From: DATGZX01 sp035296965
Lineage (GTDB): Bacteria; Planctomycetota; Planctomycetia; Gemmatales; Gemmataceae
Assembly (NCBI GenBank): GCA_035296965.1
Contig: DATGZX010000018.1
Coordinates: 1 to 53,994 of the forward strand
Length of the DNA: 53,994 nt
Reading direction: 5' to 3'
In this document: piece after piece, positions 7,773 to 16,584 of the stretch
How positions within the stretch are numbered: the first letter of the stretch is position 1
Layout of the letters: each line of letters starts with the position of its first letter
Notes under the pieces: generated by a model
The model's input: the letters and a program-made list of their open reading frames with translations, nothing else
The model's database searches: none
What the model was told of the DNA's origin: nothing
Position numbers and translations under genes: made by a program

Positions 7773-8978
7773 TCAGTCCGCCTTGCGTTCTCCCTGGAGT
7801 TTCGACAGCGTGCGCTCCAACTTCTCCACGTCCGGCGGCTTCATGCAGGGGCAGTCCGCGGCGCACGGCGTCTTGCCCTTGACGCCCAGCCGGCCGACCT
7901 CGGCGAGAGGGCCCGGTCCCGCCTTGAAGACGACGCCCTTGCCCTCGCTCAGCCAATGAACGATATGGCACTGGAGCGAATCGACTTCCAGCCAATCGCC
8001 TGCTTCGAGGATGCGATGGGACCAGGCAGACGTGCCGCGATCGTAGTAGGCCTTCCACCACACTTCCAGCCGCCCTTCCAGGACGCCGTAGATTTCCACC
8101 ACCGGCGCTCCGTGAACGTGCAGGTCTTGCGCATCTTTGTGCGTGAAGAAGCTCCAGGTGAAGCCAACGCCTTGCAGTTGATAGCGCAAATAAGGATCGG
8201 CGACGCGCAGGTTAAAAGCCCGTCCGCCCGCCCCCAGGATGGCGTTCAACTCGCGCCCGCGCAGATGGCGAACGCCGCTGCGATTATGGCTGAGCCATTT
8301 GCGGGCCAGGGCATCCATGGTCGGGCGAGCGCCCACCTCACGCAGCAGCCGGCGCGGCCCGTCGGCCTGTTGCTCCTTCTCCGGATGCTCCCGGTAGCGT
8401 TGCTCCAGCCGCTGTTCACGGTCGAGGATTAGGCGGAACACTGCGGTCGCAGTCGGCGACAGCCGGGGTTCGGCCAAAGCGGCCTGGCCGCTCAGCCAAC
8501 GTCCCTGGACAGCCGCCAACAGTTTTTCATGACGCGCCGGATCCACCCAGACATCGACCGGATAGATCGTATATTCCGTGACTGTGCCATCGCGTGGCGA
8601 GACCAATTCGGCGTGGGCGGGTTCCACTTCTTGCTCCAGAGCATAGTCGTCCGCGCCGAGTTTCAAATCCTGCTCGAGAACAGCCTCCAAAAAATGCTCC
8701 AGCGAGCTTCCCTGGAGAAAAGGCGCGAACGGCTCGACTACCGTCTTCTTCGCAGGAAGCGTCAAGTAGGGCTGTTCCGCTTCATTCTTCCATTTGTCAT
8801 GGGGATATACCAAAAAACGGACTGTGCCACCCCCACTGCTGCGGACGAGCAGATGCACGACGTGCAAGTGGCGTTGCGCTTCCAAAGAGGCTCCTTCGGT
8901 GCTGGTTGGAGTTAGTTGTCTAAAGATAGATATAACCATTGGAGCACGGTTGGACACCGGAAACGCTGATTTGAGCAT
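7773..8978 (-). CDS. cupin-domain protein with unknown N-terminal domain
   Basis: Predicted 401 aa. The start at 8978 (ATG) is favoured by AAGGA seven bases upstream; a TTG at 9035 and an ATG at 8939 are alternatives. The C-terminal third is a cupin: DLHVHGAPVVEIYGVLEGRL is followed by RILEAGDWLEVDSLQCHIVHW, giving the histidine/glutamate positions typical of a metal-binding beta-barrel. Beyond it a Cys cluster (TPCAADCPCMKPP) may bind metal. The N-terminal half (about residues 25-150) is an alpha/beta region that faintly recalls a Nudix fold but shows no Nudix box; the middle is a charged helix. It is the first gene of the minus-strand unit with the phosphotransferase-HD and DHH-like genes and is divergent from the kinase at 9214. 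No specific function can be assigned. Confidence 0.65.
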   Translation of the reverse strand: MLKSAFPVSNRAPMVISIFRQLTPTSTEGASLEAQRHLHVVHLLVRSSGGGTVRFLVYPHDKWKNEAEQPYLTLPAKKTVVEPFAPFLQGSSLEHFLEAVLEQDLKLGADDYALEQEVEPAHAELVSPRDGTVTEYTIYPVDVWVDPARHEKLLAAVQGRWLSGQAALAEPRLSPTATAVFRLILDREQRLEQRYREHPEKEQQADGPRRLLREVGARPTMDALARKWLSHNRSGVRHLRGRELNAILGAGGRAFNLRVADPYLRYQLQGVGFTWSFFTHKDAQDLHVHGAPVVEIYGVLEGRLEVWWKAYYDRGTSAWSHRILEAGDWLEVDSLQCHIVHWLSEGKGVVFKAGPGPLAEVGRLGVKGKTPCAADCPCMKPPDVEKLERTLSKLQGERKAD

Positions 8979-9213
8979 CCCGACGTCCTTCCGCGCCGGA
9001 TTTCGGGAGCGAGCGCAAAAGACGTACGCCTTCAAATAGCCAATTGCTCCGGGGTGGGCAAGAAAAATGCGACCTGAAGGCTTCGACAGCGACGTTCATC
9101 TATCCGAGTCTTCCCCATCGCCAAACGAGTGTCTCGTTGCACGGGAATGAACCTCCCGACGGGGAATATAAATAGCAATGCTGCTTGACTCTGGATAATG
9201 TAGAACCGCTCGC

Positions 9214-12200
9214 ATGGTCCAAAAACTACTCCTTTTGCAGCGGTTGCCTCCGCCCGGACCTGTCATGTTGCCCCTTGATGAAACCCTCCTCCACCGTCTG
9301 CCTTTGCCGCTGGCTCAGCTCTATCGCCGCGGCTGTAACGCCCGGTCGCCATTTGATCGCCACCAGGCCGCCTACTACCTCTGGGAAGCCAGCCTGAAGC
9401 TGCTGGGCTGCGTTGCGATCGTCACCTATGCGGAGCGGCATACGCCGGATGCCAAGTTGGCCGAACGCTTGGAGAAGCTGGCGCGGCCGAGCCTGGGCCA
9501 CTGGTGGGAGTTCGTGCGCGGACTGCTGCCGGTGTTGGCGGAGGACGGCGACGCGGCTTTCGTGCAGCTGCGCGACCTCCTGCTGGGCAAAACCCGCGAC
9601 GACCTGCCCCGTGCGGCGGGCCTGGACGCGGCCCTCATCGAACACTTCGAAGGTGCGAGCGGTGCCCGGGCGACCGTGCGCTTGACCGAGCTATTCGACC
9701 GGCTGGTGCGCTATCGTAACCAGGTCGCCGCCGGCCATGGTGCGGTTGGCCTCAAGGAGCCGGCATTCTACGACCGAATGAGTCGGGCGCTTCTCGCAGG
9801 CGTGACGGAGTTGCTGGGCAGGCTGGACCCGCTGGCAGGCCGGCGGCTCGTCTATGTCGCTGAGGTTCGCCGCCAACCCTCGCGGCGCTGGCTGGTGGAG
9901 CGCTATGAATTGGTAGGCGAGACTGCTCGCCTCCTGGAGGTGCTCGACTTGCCCGAATCGGCGTCGCCTCCCGACGCCGAGCAAGTGCACCTGGAGACTG
10001 GGCCGGCAGAGCTCCGTTCCCTGCATCCGCTGGTGGTGTACTCTGCCGAGTCCGGGGAGCTGGCGTTTCTCAATTCGCCGCGCGGCCGGCAGCGCATCGA
10101 GTTCCTCAACTATATGAGCGGCGACGTGTTCGACCGGGAAGAATGGCTTGGCGCCCAGTCGGTCTTGCTGGCCCGGCTGCTGAAAATGCCGGTCGATCCC
10201 GGCCGGGTGGCCCAGTGGCAGGCGGCCGAGGCCGCCGAGGAGACTCCTCCCGAGGAAGCCCCCGCACCCGCCTCGACGCGACGGATAGGCGAATTTGAGT
10301 TAATTAGCGAGCTGGGTCGAGGCGGCATGGGCGTGGTCTACCGCGCCTGGCAGCCCAGCCTGGGCCGGCAAGTGGCCCTCAAATGCCTGCTCAGCCCCGG
10401 CGATCACACGGCGGACGCCCGCTTCGCCCGCGAAATCCGCGCGCTGGGCCGGGTGGAGCATCCGCACCTCGTGAAGATTTTCACCTCCGGCTCCGACGGC
10501 GAGCGCTTGTTCTATGCCATGGAGCTTCTGGAAGGCGCCACACTCGCGGCCGTGTGCGACAAGCTGTCGGCGCGCAGCTCCACGGCCATGGAGCTGGATC
10601 TGCCGACCTGGAAAGAAACCGTCGAGTCGGTCTGCTCCGAAACCCGCCAGGCGGAAAAGCTGCTGAGTGATGTCCCGCTCGATGAGCAACCTCCGCACCA
10701 TGCCGCGCTTCGGGAGCAACCTCCAGCCGGCAGGGATTATGTCCGTCAGGTGGTGGAACTGATGGCTCAAGTTGCCGAGGCCGCGCATGCCCTGCACGAG
10801 GCCGGCGTCATTCATCGCGACATCAAGCCCGGCAATATTCTGGTCAACGAAGATGGCACGCAAGCCGTCCTCATGGACCTGGGGCTGGCCCAGTTGGCCG
10901 ACCAGCTGCAAGGCCGGCTGACGCGCACGCGCCAGTTCATCGGCACCTTGCGTTACGCCAGCCCGGAGCAGGTGCTGGCCGTGGCCCACCTCGACCGGCG
11001 TAGCGATGTCTACAGCCTGGGAGCGACGCTGTGGGAGCTTCTGAGCTTGCGGCCGATGTTCAACGCGACGGAACAGACGCCACAGCCGGAGGTGATGAAG
11101 CGGATCCAATATGAAGAGCCCGAAGGCTTGCGCCGCTATCTGCCCGGCCGCTTGGGTCGGGATCTGGAAGCCGTGGTGCAGAAATGCCTCGAGAAGGACG
11201 CCCGCAAGCGCTATGCCACCGCGTGCGATCTGGCCCTGGAGCTGGATTGCGTGCTTGCTGGTAAACCGGTCGCCGCACGCCCGGTGAGCAAGCCGGAGCG
11301 CTGGCGGCGCTGGTGTGTGCGTAATCCGCTGGCGGCAGGGCTCCTGGCGACGATTGTTCTCGCCGCCATCGGGCTTGCAGCCGGGTTGGTCATGGTCACG
11401 CAGAAGAATCGCGAACTTGACGCCAAAAACGAGGATTTGCAACAGGCCAATGAGAACTTAGTCGAAGCCAACCAGCGCACGACGGCGGCCAAGAACGTTG
11501 CCGAACAACGCCGGCAGCAAGCCAACGCGCGTTATGAATTGGCTCTAGGCGCGTACAAGGAACTTGTCTTCGGCGTGCAGCAAAAACTGCAGAACCGCCC
11601 AGGCACGAGCGATCTGCGCCGCTCCTTACTGGCGAAGGCCGCGGAAGGCTTGACCAAGCTGGCCAAAAACGCTGAAAAAACCGCCGACGCTGATCGTACG
11701 ACCGCTGCCGCTCTTTTGCAACTGGGCGACGTGCTTCTTACCATCGACGGTCAGCTCAGTAAAGCCAGAGACGTGTTCCAGAAGGGCCACGCAATTCTGC
11801 AGCGTCTGGCCGACGCCGATCCCAAGGATGCGCAAGCGCAACGCGACTTGTCCATTTCGTACGGGAATCTCGGAGACCTGAGCCTGCGGGCGGGGGACAC
11901 GCAGCAGGCCCAGCGTTACTACCAGGACGGCCTGGCTATCTGCAAGCGTCTGGCCGACGCCGATCCCAAGGATGCGCAAGCGCAACGCGACCTGTCCATT
12001 TCGTACGAGAATCTCGGGGATGTGAGCCGGCAGGCGGGGGACACGCCGCAGGCGCTGCGCTACTATCAGGACGGCCTGACTATCCGCAAGCGTCTGGCCA
12101 ACGCCGATCCCAAGGATGCGCAAGCGCAACGCGACCTATCTGTTTCGTACAACAAGCTCGGGAACGTGGGTCTGCAGGCAGGGGATACCCAGCAGGCGCT

Positions 12201-13020
12201 GCGCTACTACCAGGACGACCTGGCTATCGCCAAGCGTCTGGCCGCCGCCGATCCCAAGGATGCGCAAGCGCAACGTGACCTATCCATTTCGTACAACAAG
12301 CTCGGGGACGTGAGCCAGCAGGCGGGGGACACGCCGCAGGCGTTGCGCTACTATCAGGACGGCCTGACTATCCGTAAGCGTCTCGCCGAGGCCGATGCGG
12401 CAAGCTTTGAAGCCCTAACTGACCTGGTCGTGAGTTATTACAAGATAGGCAAGGCCGCCGAGCAGGACCTGGAATTTGGGCAGGCGCGAGGCTGGTTTGA
12501 AAAGGCAAGCATGGTTCTCAAGAATCTCGAGCAACCCTGTAAGCTGAAAAATACACGGTTCGCTTCTTGGGTAAAGATGCTCAGCGATGAACGTGCTGGT
12601 TGCGCCAAAAAACTGCAGGCCGCCACCGACCTGGCTTTCGCACTTGCTCAGGCCAAAGACGAAGTCCCCGCTTTGTTGCTCGCCCGCACGCGAGTGCTGT
12701 TAAGGCAGGGTAAGCTTGCCGACGCCGCAGTCACTGCCGAGAAGCTCGCGGCATTGGAGCCCTTATCCCAGTCCAATCTTTACAATGCCGCTTGTGGCTG
12801 CGCGCTCTGCGCCGGGGCCGCAAAAGCGGACGCCAGCCAGGCTGAACGCTATGCCGCCCGTGCCCTTGAGCTTCTCGGCCAAGCAAAAGCAGCCGGCTTC
12901 TTTAAGACTCCGGCAAAAATCGCGCTTCTCAAGCGCGTCAAGGATCTGGACCCATTGCGCGAGCGTGCTGATTTCAAGGAATTCCTCGCCGAGATTGCCA
13001 ACCCTTCGCCCACAAAATAG
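9214..13020 (+). CDS. HEPN-like / Ser-Thr protein kinase / TM / TPR receptor
   Basis: Predicted 1268 aa. Residues 1 to about 340 are a helical domain with VRYRNQVAAGHGAV at about 164-177, an R-X6-H arrangement like HEPN domains, followed by a beta-containing segment (LHPLVVYSAESGELAFLNS). The Hanks-type kinase spans about 358-690: glycine loop LGRGGMGVVY, VALK lysine, HRDIKPGN at about 533, MDLG in place of DFG, and YASPEQ in the activation segment. A transmembrane helix follows at about 708-728 (LLATIVLAAIGLAAGLVMV), then a Gln/Asn-rich coiled coil and TPR repeats from about 817 onward. The topology suggests a cytoplasmic kinase with an extracytoplasmic TPR tail. This kinase-TM-TPR arrangement is typical of planctomycetes; the N-terminal module is unusual and also occurs in the STAND protein at 40329. 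The start is uncertain (ATG 9265 is possible; neither has a clear ribosome-binding site). Confidence 0.9.
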   Translation: MVQKLLLLQRLPPPGPVMLPLDETLLHRLPLPLAQLYRRGCNARSPFDRHQAAYYLWEASLKLLGCVAIVTYAERHTPDAKLAERLEKLARPSLGHWWEFVRGLLPVLAEDGDAAFVQLRDLLLGKTRDDLPRAAGLDAALIEHFEGASGARATVRLTELFDRLVRYRNQVAAGHGAVGLKEPAFYDRMSRALLAGVTELLGRLDPLAGRRLVYVAEVRRQPSRRWLVERYELVGETARLLEVLDLPESASPPDAEQVHLETGPAELRSLHPLVVYSAESGELAFLNSPRGRQRIEFLNYMSGDVFDREEWLGAQSVLLARLLKMPVDPGRVAQWQAAEAAEETPPEEAPAPASTRRIGEFELISELGRGGMGVVYRAWQPSLGRQVALKCLLSPGDHTADARFAREIRALGRVEHPHLVKIFTSGSDGERLFYAMELLEGATLAAVCDKLSARSSTAMELDLPTWKETVESVCSETRQAEKLLSDVPLDEQPPHHAALREQPPAGRDYVRQVVELMAQVAEAAHALHEAGVIHRDIKPGNILVNEDGTQAVLMDLGLAQLADQLQGRLTRTRQFIGTLRYASPEQVLAVAHLDRRSDVYSLGATLWELLSLRPMFNATEQTPQPEVMKRIQYEEPEGLRRYLPGRLGRDLEAVVQKCLEKDARKRYATACDLALELDCVLAGKPVAARPVSKPERWRRWCVRNPLAAGLLATIVLAAIGLAAGLVMVTQKNRELDAKNEDLQQANENLVEANQRTTAAKNVAEQRRQQANARYELALGAYKELVFGVQQKLQNRPGTSDLRRSLLAKAAEGLTKLAKNAEKTADADRTTAAALLQLGDVLLTIDGQLSKARDVFQKGHAILQRLADADPKDAQAQRDLSISYGNLGDLSLRAGDTQQAQRYYQDGLAICKRLADADPKDAQAQRDLSISYENLGDVSRQAGDTPQALRYYQDGLTIRKRLANADPKDAQAQRDLSVSYNKLGNVGLQAGDTQQALRYYQDDLAIAKRLAAADPKDAQAQRDLSISYNKLGDVSQQAGDTPQALRYYQDGLTIRKRLAEADAASFEALTDLVVSYYKIGKAAEQDLEFGQARGWFEKASMVLKNLEQPCKLKNTRFASWVKMLSDERAGCAKKLQAATDLAFALAQAKDEVPALLLARTRVLLRQGKLADAAVTAEKLAALEPLSQSNLYNAACGCALCAGAAKADASQAERYAARALELLGQAKAAGFFKTPAKIALLKRVKDLDPLRERADFKEFLAEIANPSPTK
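11807..12382 (+). repeat. tandem 144-bp TPR-coding repeats
   Basis: Four near-identical units of exactly 144 bp (48 codons) begin at 11807, 11951, 12095 and 12239, with a degenerate unit before and after. Each encodes a segment such as ADADPKDAQAQRDLSISYNK followed by LGDVSQQAGDTPQALRYYQD, a TPR-like helix pair. High nucleotide identity points to recent expansion or gene conversion inside the kinase gene. This also makes the locus prone to assembly collapse or unit-number variation. Confidence 0.9.
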
Positions 13021-13040
13021 CGCTTCGCCCCGTCTTGGGC

Positions 13041-13099
13041 GTTACCGGCCCGCTCGCGCGCAACGTCAAGATTGGCGCCGCGCCCAGGACCGGCGCAAT
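13041..13099 (-). pseudogene. remnant resembling the 3' end of the lipoprotein gene at 16585-17937
   Basis: Read on the minus strand this 59-bp stretch encodes IAPVLGAAPILTLRASGPVT, matching VAPGVGAAPILTLSASGPIT, the C-terminus of the lipoprotein about 4.8 kb away, at 15 of 20 residues. By hand count 44 of 59 bases match and most differences are at third codon positions, as expected for a former coding sequence. No upstream part of the gene is recognisable. It lies just after the kinase stop in opposite orientation. It is best read as the last trace of a paralogue, or as a short conserved tail motif reused elsewhere. Confidence 0.5.
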
Positions 13100-13265
13100 T
13101 GGCATGTCCCTGAAGAGAGATAGATAACAACCGAGTCGAATCTTCGAATCTGGCAATGGAAGGCCTGAGTGGGACACCGTCACCGAGGCTTCATCCCGTC
13201 CAGTCCATGTTGGCGCATGAGCATTGTCCTTTCCTGGATTCCCTTCGCCCAGTCGACCTAAATGA

Positions 13266-13353
13266 CCGTGCGGGATTCGGCAGTAGGTCAGGTTTCCAAC
13301 CTGACCGGACAGATTGGGAAATCTGTCCTACGCCGCTGCCGAATCAAGCACGG
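13266..13353. repeat. nested inverted-repeat element, potential three-way junction
   Basis: An 88-bp intergenic sequence with three sets of perfect complements. The outer stem pairs CCGTGC (13266-13271) with GCACGG (13348-13353) and GATTCGGCAG (13274-13283) with CTGCCGAATC (13336-13345). Inside are two adjacent perfect 9-bp hairpins: GGTCAGGTT/AACCTGACC (13286-13294, 13298-13306) and GGACAGATT/AATCTGTCC (13307-13315, 13320-13328). It does not code for protein. The form resembles REP/BIME-like or MITE-like palindromic elements that are dispersed in genomes; an RNA structure is also possible. No second copy was seen in this window. Confidence 0.7.
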
Positions 13354-13410
13354 TGATATAGTACAAAAGGGTCTTAGTTTTGATCCATTTGTAAACACCG
13401 TAAATCCACA

Positions 13411-14790
13411 ATGGAAGCGTCCCTCCGGAATTTGCCGACGCGCTATACCAACGTTGCCGAGCAGATCCGCAAGAGACATGGCGCGTGCCGGGCCGATAAG
13501 GTCGCGGAGTATTTGATCGCCGGCGATCCACCTGCCGACGATGTTCTTGCTTTGTTTTCCAAGCGCCGCCAAGAGGACGCCCAACGCCATCGGGTCGACG
13601 CTCAACGCGCACGGGCCGACGCACAAATGCTTCAGCAGGCGCTGGACCAAGGGAGCGCCGCCGTGCCTCAAGCGCCCCCGGAGGTTCGCGAACTCATCGA
13701 TAGGCTCGAGCACCAACCGAAATGGCTGGACTGGAAACTACTCGAACTCGGCGCTCGGACGCACCTGCGCTGCGGGGCCGCTTGCGGTCTGGTGCTCGGC
13801 TGCTGCTCTTTGCCCCTTGCGTATCGCTCGGCGGCAGGGAACAAACCTCTGGCCTACACCGGAAAGCTCATCGACAAGCGGGCCAGCCAGCGCCTGATGG
13901 AAACGGGCCGCTTCTTCATCGAGACCTGCGCATCGGGCGGCTTGCAGCCCCACGCCCCAGGATGGAAGAGGACGGTCAAGGTTCGCATGATGCACGCCCA
14001 AATGCGCCGCAACCTGCGCACCAAGAAGTGGCAGCAAGACGACTGGGGAGCGCCCATCAATCAGCTGGATCTTGCGGGGACCGGCTTGCTTTTTTCTGCC
14101 TGTTTGCTGCACCACCTGCGCCAGATCGGCTTCCATTTCTCGGCGGCCGAGAGCGAAGGTGTCATGCATCTTTGGCGGTATTCCAGCCACTTGCTTGGCG
14201 TCGAGCCCGACCTTCTGTGCGCCTCCGAAAGCGAGGGTCGCGAACTTTTGGACCTGATCCTGGACATGAACAGTCACGCCGATGGGCACTCGCGCGACCT
14301 GACAAGTACGCTTATGGAATACGCCATGCCTAAAATGGTGTCAACCGTTCTGCCGTGGTTGGCCGGCGCTTCCCCCGAGGAGGCAAGAATGTGGCCCTGG
14401 CCGGCCCGCTTTGGCAACGCCCTGGCTCAAGTACTGGGGGTGACCGGCCGTGGGCATGGCGCCCGTGAGAAATTGGCCGTCTTTTGTTACGGCTTGTCCC
14501 ACGGCCTACTCGGCGATCGCGCCAGAGGTCTGCCCAACCCGCAAACGGTCTGGCGCTACCGGGCCCCTCGACTGCTACGATCCCTCATCACGCCGCTCGA
14601 AGTGTGCCGCCGCCTTGTCCCAGGAGGCACTGGCCTGGCGTCCTCGATCGGCGCGAGACAGTTTCAGCGCATCATGCCGACCGACTCCGCCGGGCCCGCA
14701 TCCTCTGCATTGCCGACCGGAGGCGCGTCCGTCGGTGCTGCCGCGGAAAATCGCGCGGAGGCAACAGCCCATGCTCGCGGAACCTGTTGA
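13411..14790 (+). CDS. oxygenase MpaB family protein (DUF2236)
   Basis: Predicted 459 aa. It matches the DUF2236/MpaB-rubber oxygenase family, in which a b-type heme is bound by conserved histidines and organic substrates are oxidised. Visible hallmarks are a hydrophobic stretch (CGLVLGCCSLPLAYR), GRFFIETC, VRMMHAQMRRNL with a likely heme His, the WGAPINQLDL segment, and HLWRYSSHLLGVEPDLL. The first 110 residues are a charged helical extension (QRHRVDAQRARADAQ). The C-terminal 50 residues are low complexity. The gene overlaps the next one by 20 bp, which implies co-expression and probably a shared role. Substrate unknown. The start at 13411 follows an AT-richer stretch and lacks an obvious ribosome-binding site. 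Confidence 0.75.
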   Translation: MEASLRNLPTRYTNVAEQIRKRHGACRADKVAEYLIAGDPPADDVLALFSKRRQEDAQRHRVDAQRARADAQMLQQALDQGSAAVPQAPPEVRELIDRLEHQPKWLDWKLLELGARTHLRCGAACGLVLGCCSLPLAYRSAAGNKPLAYTGKLIDKRASQRLMETGRFFIETCASGGLQPHAPGWKRTVKVRMMHAQMRRNLRTKKWQQDDWGAPINQLDLAGTGLLFSACLLHHLRQIGFHFSAAESEGVMHLWRYSSHLLGVEPDLLCASESEGRELLDLILDMNSHADGHSRDLTSTLMEYAMPKMVSTVLPWLAGASPEEARMWPWPARFGNALAQVLGVTGRGHGAREKLAVFCYGLSHGLLGDRARGLPNPQTVWRYRAPRLLRSLITPLEVCRRLVPGGTGLASSIGARQFQRIMPTDSAGPASSALPTGGASVGAAAENRAEATAHARGTC

Positions 14791-16267
14791 GCCCTTGCAC
14801 CTCCTGACGGACGCCGATCGCCAGCTCCTTTTCGCCGGCGCCAGGCAACTCTCCTTTCAGCGGGGAGAAGTCCTTTTTCACGAGGGTGCCGTTCAGTCCA
14901 ATCTTTACATTGTGCGCTACGGTCTGGTGCGCGTGGAACGGAAATACCGGGGCCATGGTATTGCCGTCGCTCGCTACGGGCCTGGAGAACTCTTGGGTGA
15001 AAGCGCCTTCCTCGAAGAGCATCCGGCCTTCGGCTCGGCGATCGCGGAGGAAGAGGTTGGCGTGGACCTCCTCGAAGGGCAGCGCATCCACGAATTGTTG
15101 GCTTCGGACGGCGGCTTCGCGTCGCGATTCTACCGCTCGCTGGCGGTTTGCCTGGGTCGGCGGTTGCGCCATCTGCCCGAGACTCTCGGATCCGCCGGCC
15201 CGCCTCCGCGCCTGCCGCGCCTGGGACAAATCTCCGAACAGCAGTTCCCCGAGGACCTGACCAAAGCGCTGGACGCCTTCCGTATGGCGATGCACGCCAT
15301 CGCCGCCGAGCTTAAGCAAGAACGCCTGCCGCCGTCTCAGGCCCAAGATCGAGTCAATCGAGAATGTGACGCCGTGATCGCCACGCTCGACCAATTCACG
15401 AACGAGGACGCCCTTCTGGAAATTAGCAGGGACGATCTTCTGAATTTCCGAGATTTGCCCGATCTGGCGCGGGGCGTCGGGGGCTACGTCCAGCGCGAGA
15501 CGTTCCCGTTTTTTTTCCAAAGCGCGACGATTGCGCAGGGCTTGCAGAAAGCGCGCGGTTTTGGGGAAGATCGAGAGCTGCTGGAACGGATCGAGCGTAA
15601 TCAGCCGGCGGGCGAGGGCCGGCTTGGCCCCCTCATCGACCAGTGGTTTCTCGAGCGCCCGCTGTGCCGGTCGCGGCGCAACAGCCTTCGTGTCGTGACG
15701 GGCTACCTGCAGGAGGCCGTTGCGAGCATCACCGAGCCGGGCCCGGTGCGACTGACCAGCCTGTCGGCGGGCACGGCCCGCGAAGCCTTCGACTTACTCA
15801 ACGCCAACAAGACGATCTCTCTCTACGTGACCTGCATTGACGGCGACGCCGATACACTTTCAATCGACGCCCATCTGGCCCAGGAATCTCACTGTGCCGA
15901 CCGCATCACCTTTCTGCGGTCCGATCTTAGCGCCGTCATGCGCGGCCAAGGGTCCGTTTCGCTTGGCCTGCAACACGTGATCTATGGCCTGGGCGTCTGT
16001 GAAAACCTGGATGATGAACAGGCTGTCGTCCTTCTGAACTGGATTCACGACCTTCTGGTCCCGGGAGGTTGGGTCGTGCTAAGCAATCGCGACGCGTCCA
16101 GTCCAGATCGGGCCTTCACCGAACACATCCTCGACTGGGCGGTCAAACATCGGACGCGCGCGGAGTTCAGGAGCCTGTTTGCCGGCTCCAAATTTGGCGA
16201 TCAGCCGCTGGAAATTCAAGCTGAAGACGCCGGTGTCAACCTGATATCCCGTTGCCGCAAGAGCTGA
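14771..16267 (+). CDS. cyclic-nucleotide-binding domain / SAM-dependent methyltransferase-like protein
   Basis: Predicted 498 aa from the ATG at 14771, inside the end of the preceding gene; an upstream in-frame extension to 14450 runs through that gene and is not believed. Residues about 5-130 form a Crp-type cNMP-binding beta-roll (FQRGEVLFHEGAVQSNLYIV, then YGPGELLGESAFLEEHPAFG). The middle is helical (about 150-300). The C-terminal 200 residues resemble a class I methyltransferase: VRLTSLSAGTAREAFDLL as the SAM-binding strand and loop, YVTCIDGDADTL as the acidic second strand, and LLVPGGWVVLSNRD late in the fold. No helix-turn-helix is seen after the cNMP domain, so it is not a typical Crp regulator. 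A ligand-gated methyltransferase working with the MpaB-type oxygenase is a reasonable inference. Confidence 0.7.
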   Translation: MLAEPVEPLHLLTDADRQLLFAGARQLSFQRGEVLFHEGAVQSNLYIVRYGLVRVERKYRGHGIAVARYGPGELLGESAFLEEHPAFGSAIAEEEVGVDLLEGQRIHELLASDGGFASRFYRSLAVCLGRRLRHLPETLGSAGPPPRLPRLGQISEQQFPEDLTKALDAFRMAMHAIAAELKQERLPPSQAQDRVNRECDAVIATLDQFTNEDALLEISRDDLLNFRDLPDLARGVGGYVQRETFPFFFQSATIAQGLQKARGFGEDRELLERIERNQPAGEGRLGPLIDQWFLERPLCRSRRNSLRVVTGYLQEAVASITEPGPVRLTSLSAGTAREAFDLLNANKTISLYVTCIDGDADTLSIDAHLAQESHCADRITFLRSDLSAVMRGQGSVSLGLQHVIYGLGVCENLDDEQAVVLLNWIHDLLVPGGWVVLSNRDASSPDRAFTEHILDWAVKHRTRAEFRSLFAGSKFGDQPLEIQAEDAGVNLISRCRKS

Positions 16268-16368
16268 TAAGACACCCTGGAAATCCGTCGCTTTACCAGC
16301 GCAAGGTTGCCATGCCTTTGTCTCGGTACGCCACCATACTAACCCGGAGCGGCAAAGAGGACGGTCCC

Positions 16369-16385
16369 CCTTGGGTGTCCCAAGG
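16369..16385. other. short perfect hairpin in the 16268-16584 intergenic region
   Basis: CCTTGGG and CCCAAGG are separated by a 3-nt loop, about 100 bp after the methyltransferase-like gene and 200 bp before the lipoprotein start. No T-run follows, so an intrinsic terminator is not well supported. Nothing else convincing was seen in this 317-bp gap. Confidence 0.3.
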
Positions 16386-16584
16386 CCCCACTCCTTCGCG
16401 AATTGCCGCAAATCCGTTGTAATCCGCACGCCCGGTCAAGTTTATCACCGCGCTTTGCCGAAAACCAGAATGGACGATAGACCGCGACTTGCTCATTCAT
16501 AACCCGTGGAACAGCTCAACATCGAGCCGGCAATTGGGTGGTTCCGGCAGGTCCGTTGGGTTTATTGGGCAAGGGGTATATAAC

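Noticed and set aside
10300..11442. 380-codon minus-strand open frame
   Set aside because: Antisense to the kinase catalytic domain at 9214-13020.
11807..12382. possible CRISPR or satellite array
   Set aside because: The repeats have a period divisible by three, no spacers, and encode TPR units in frame.
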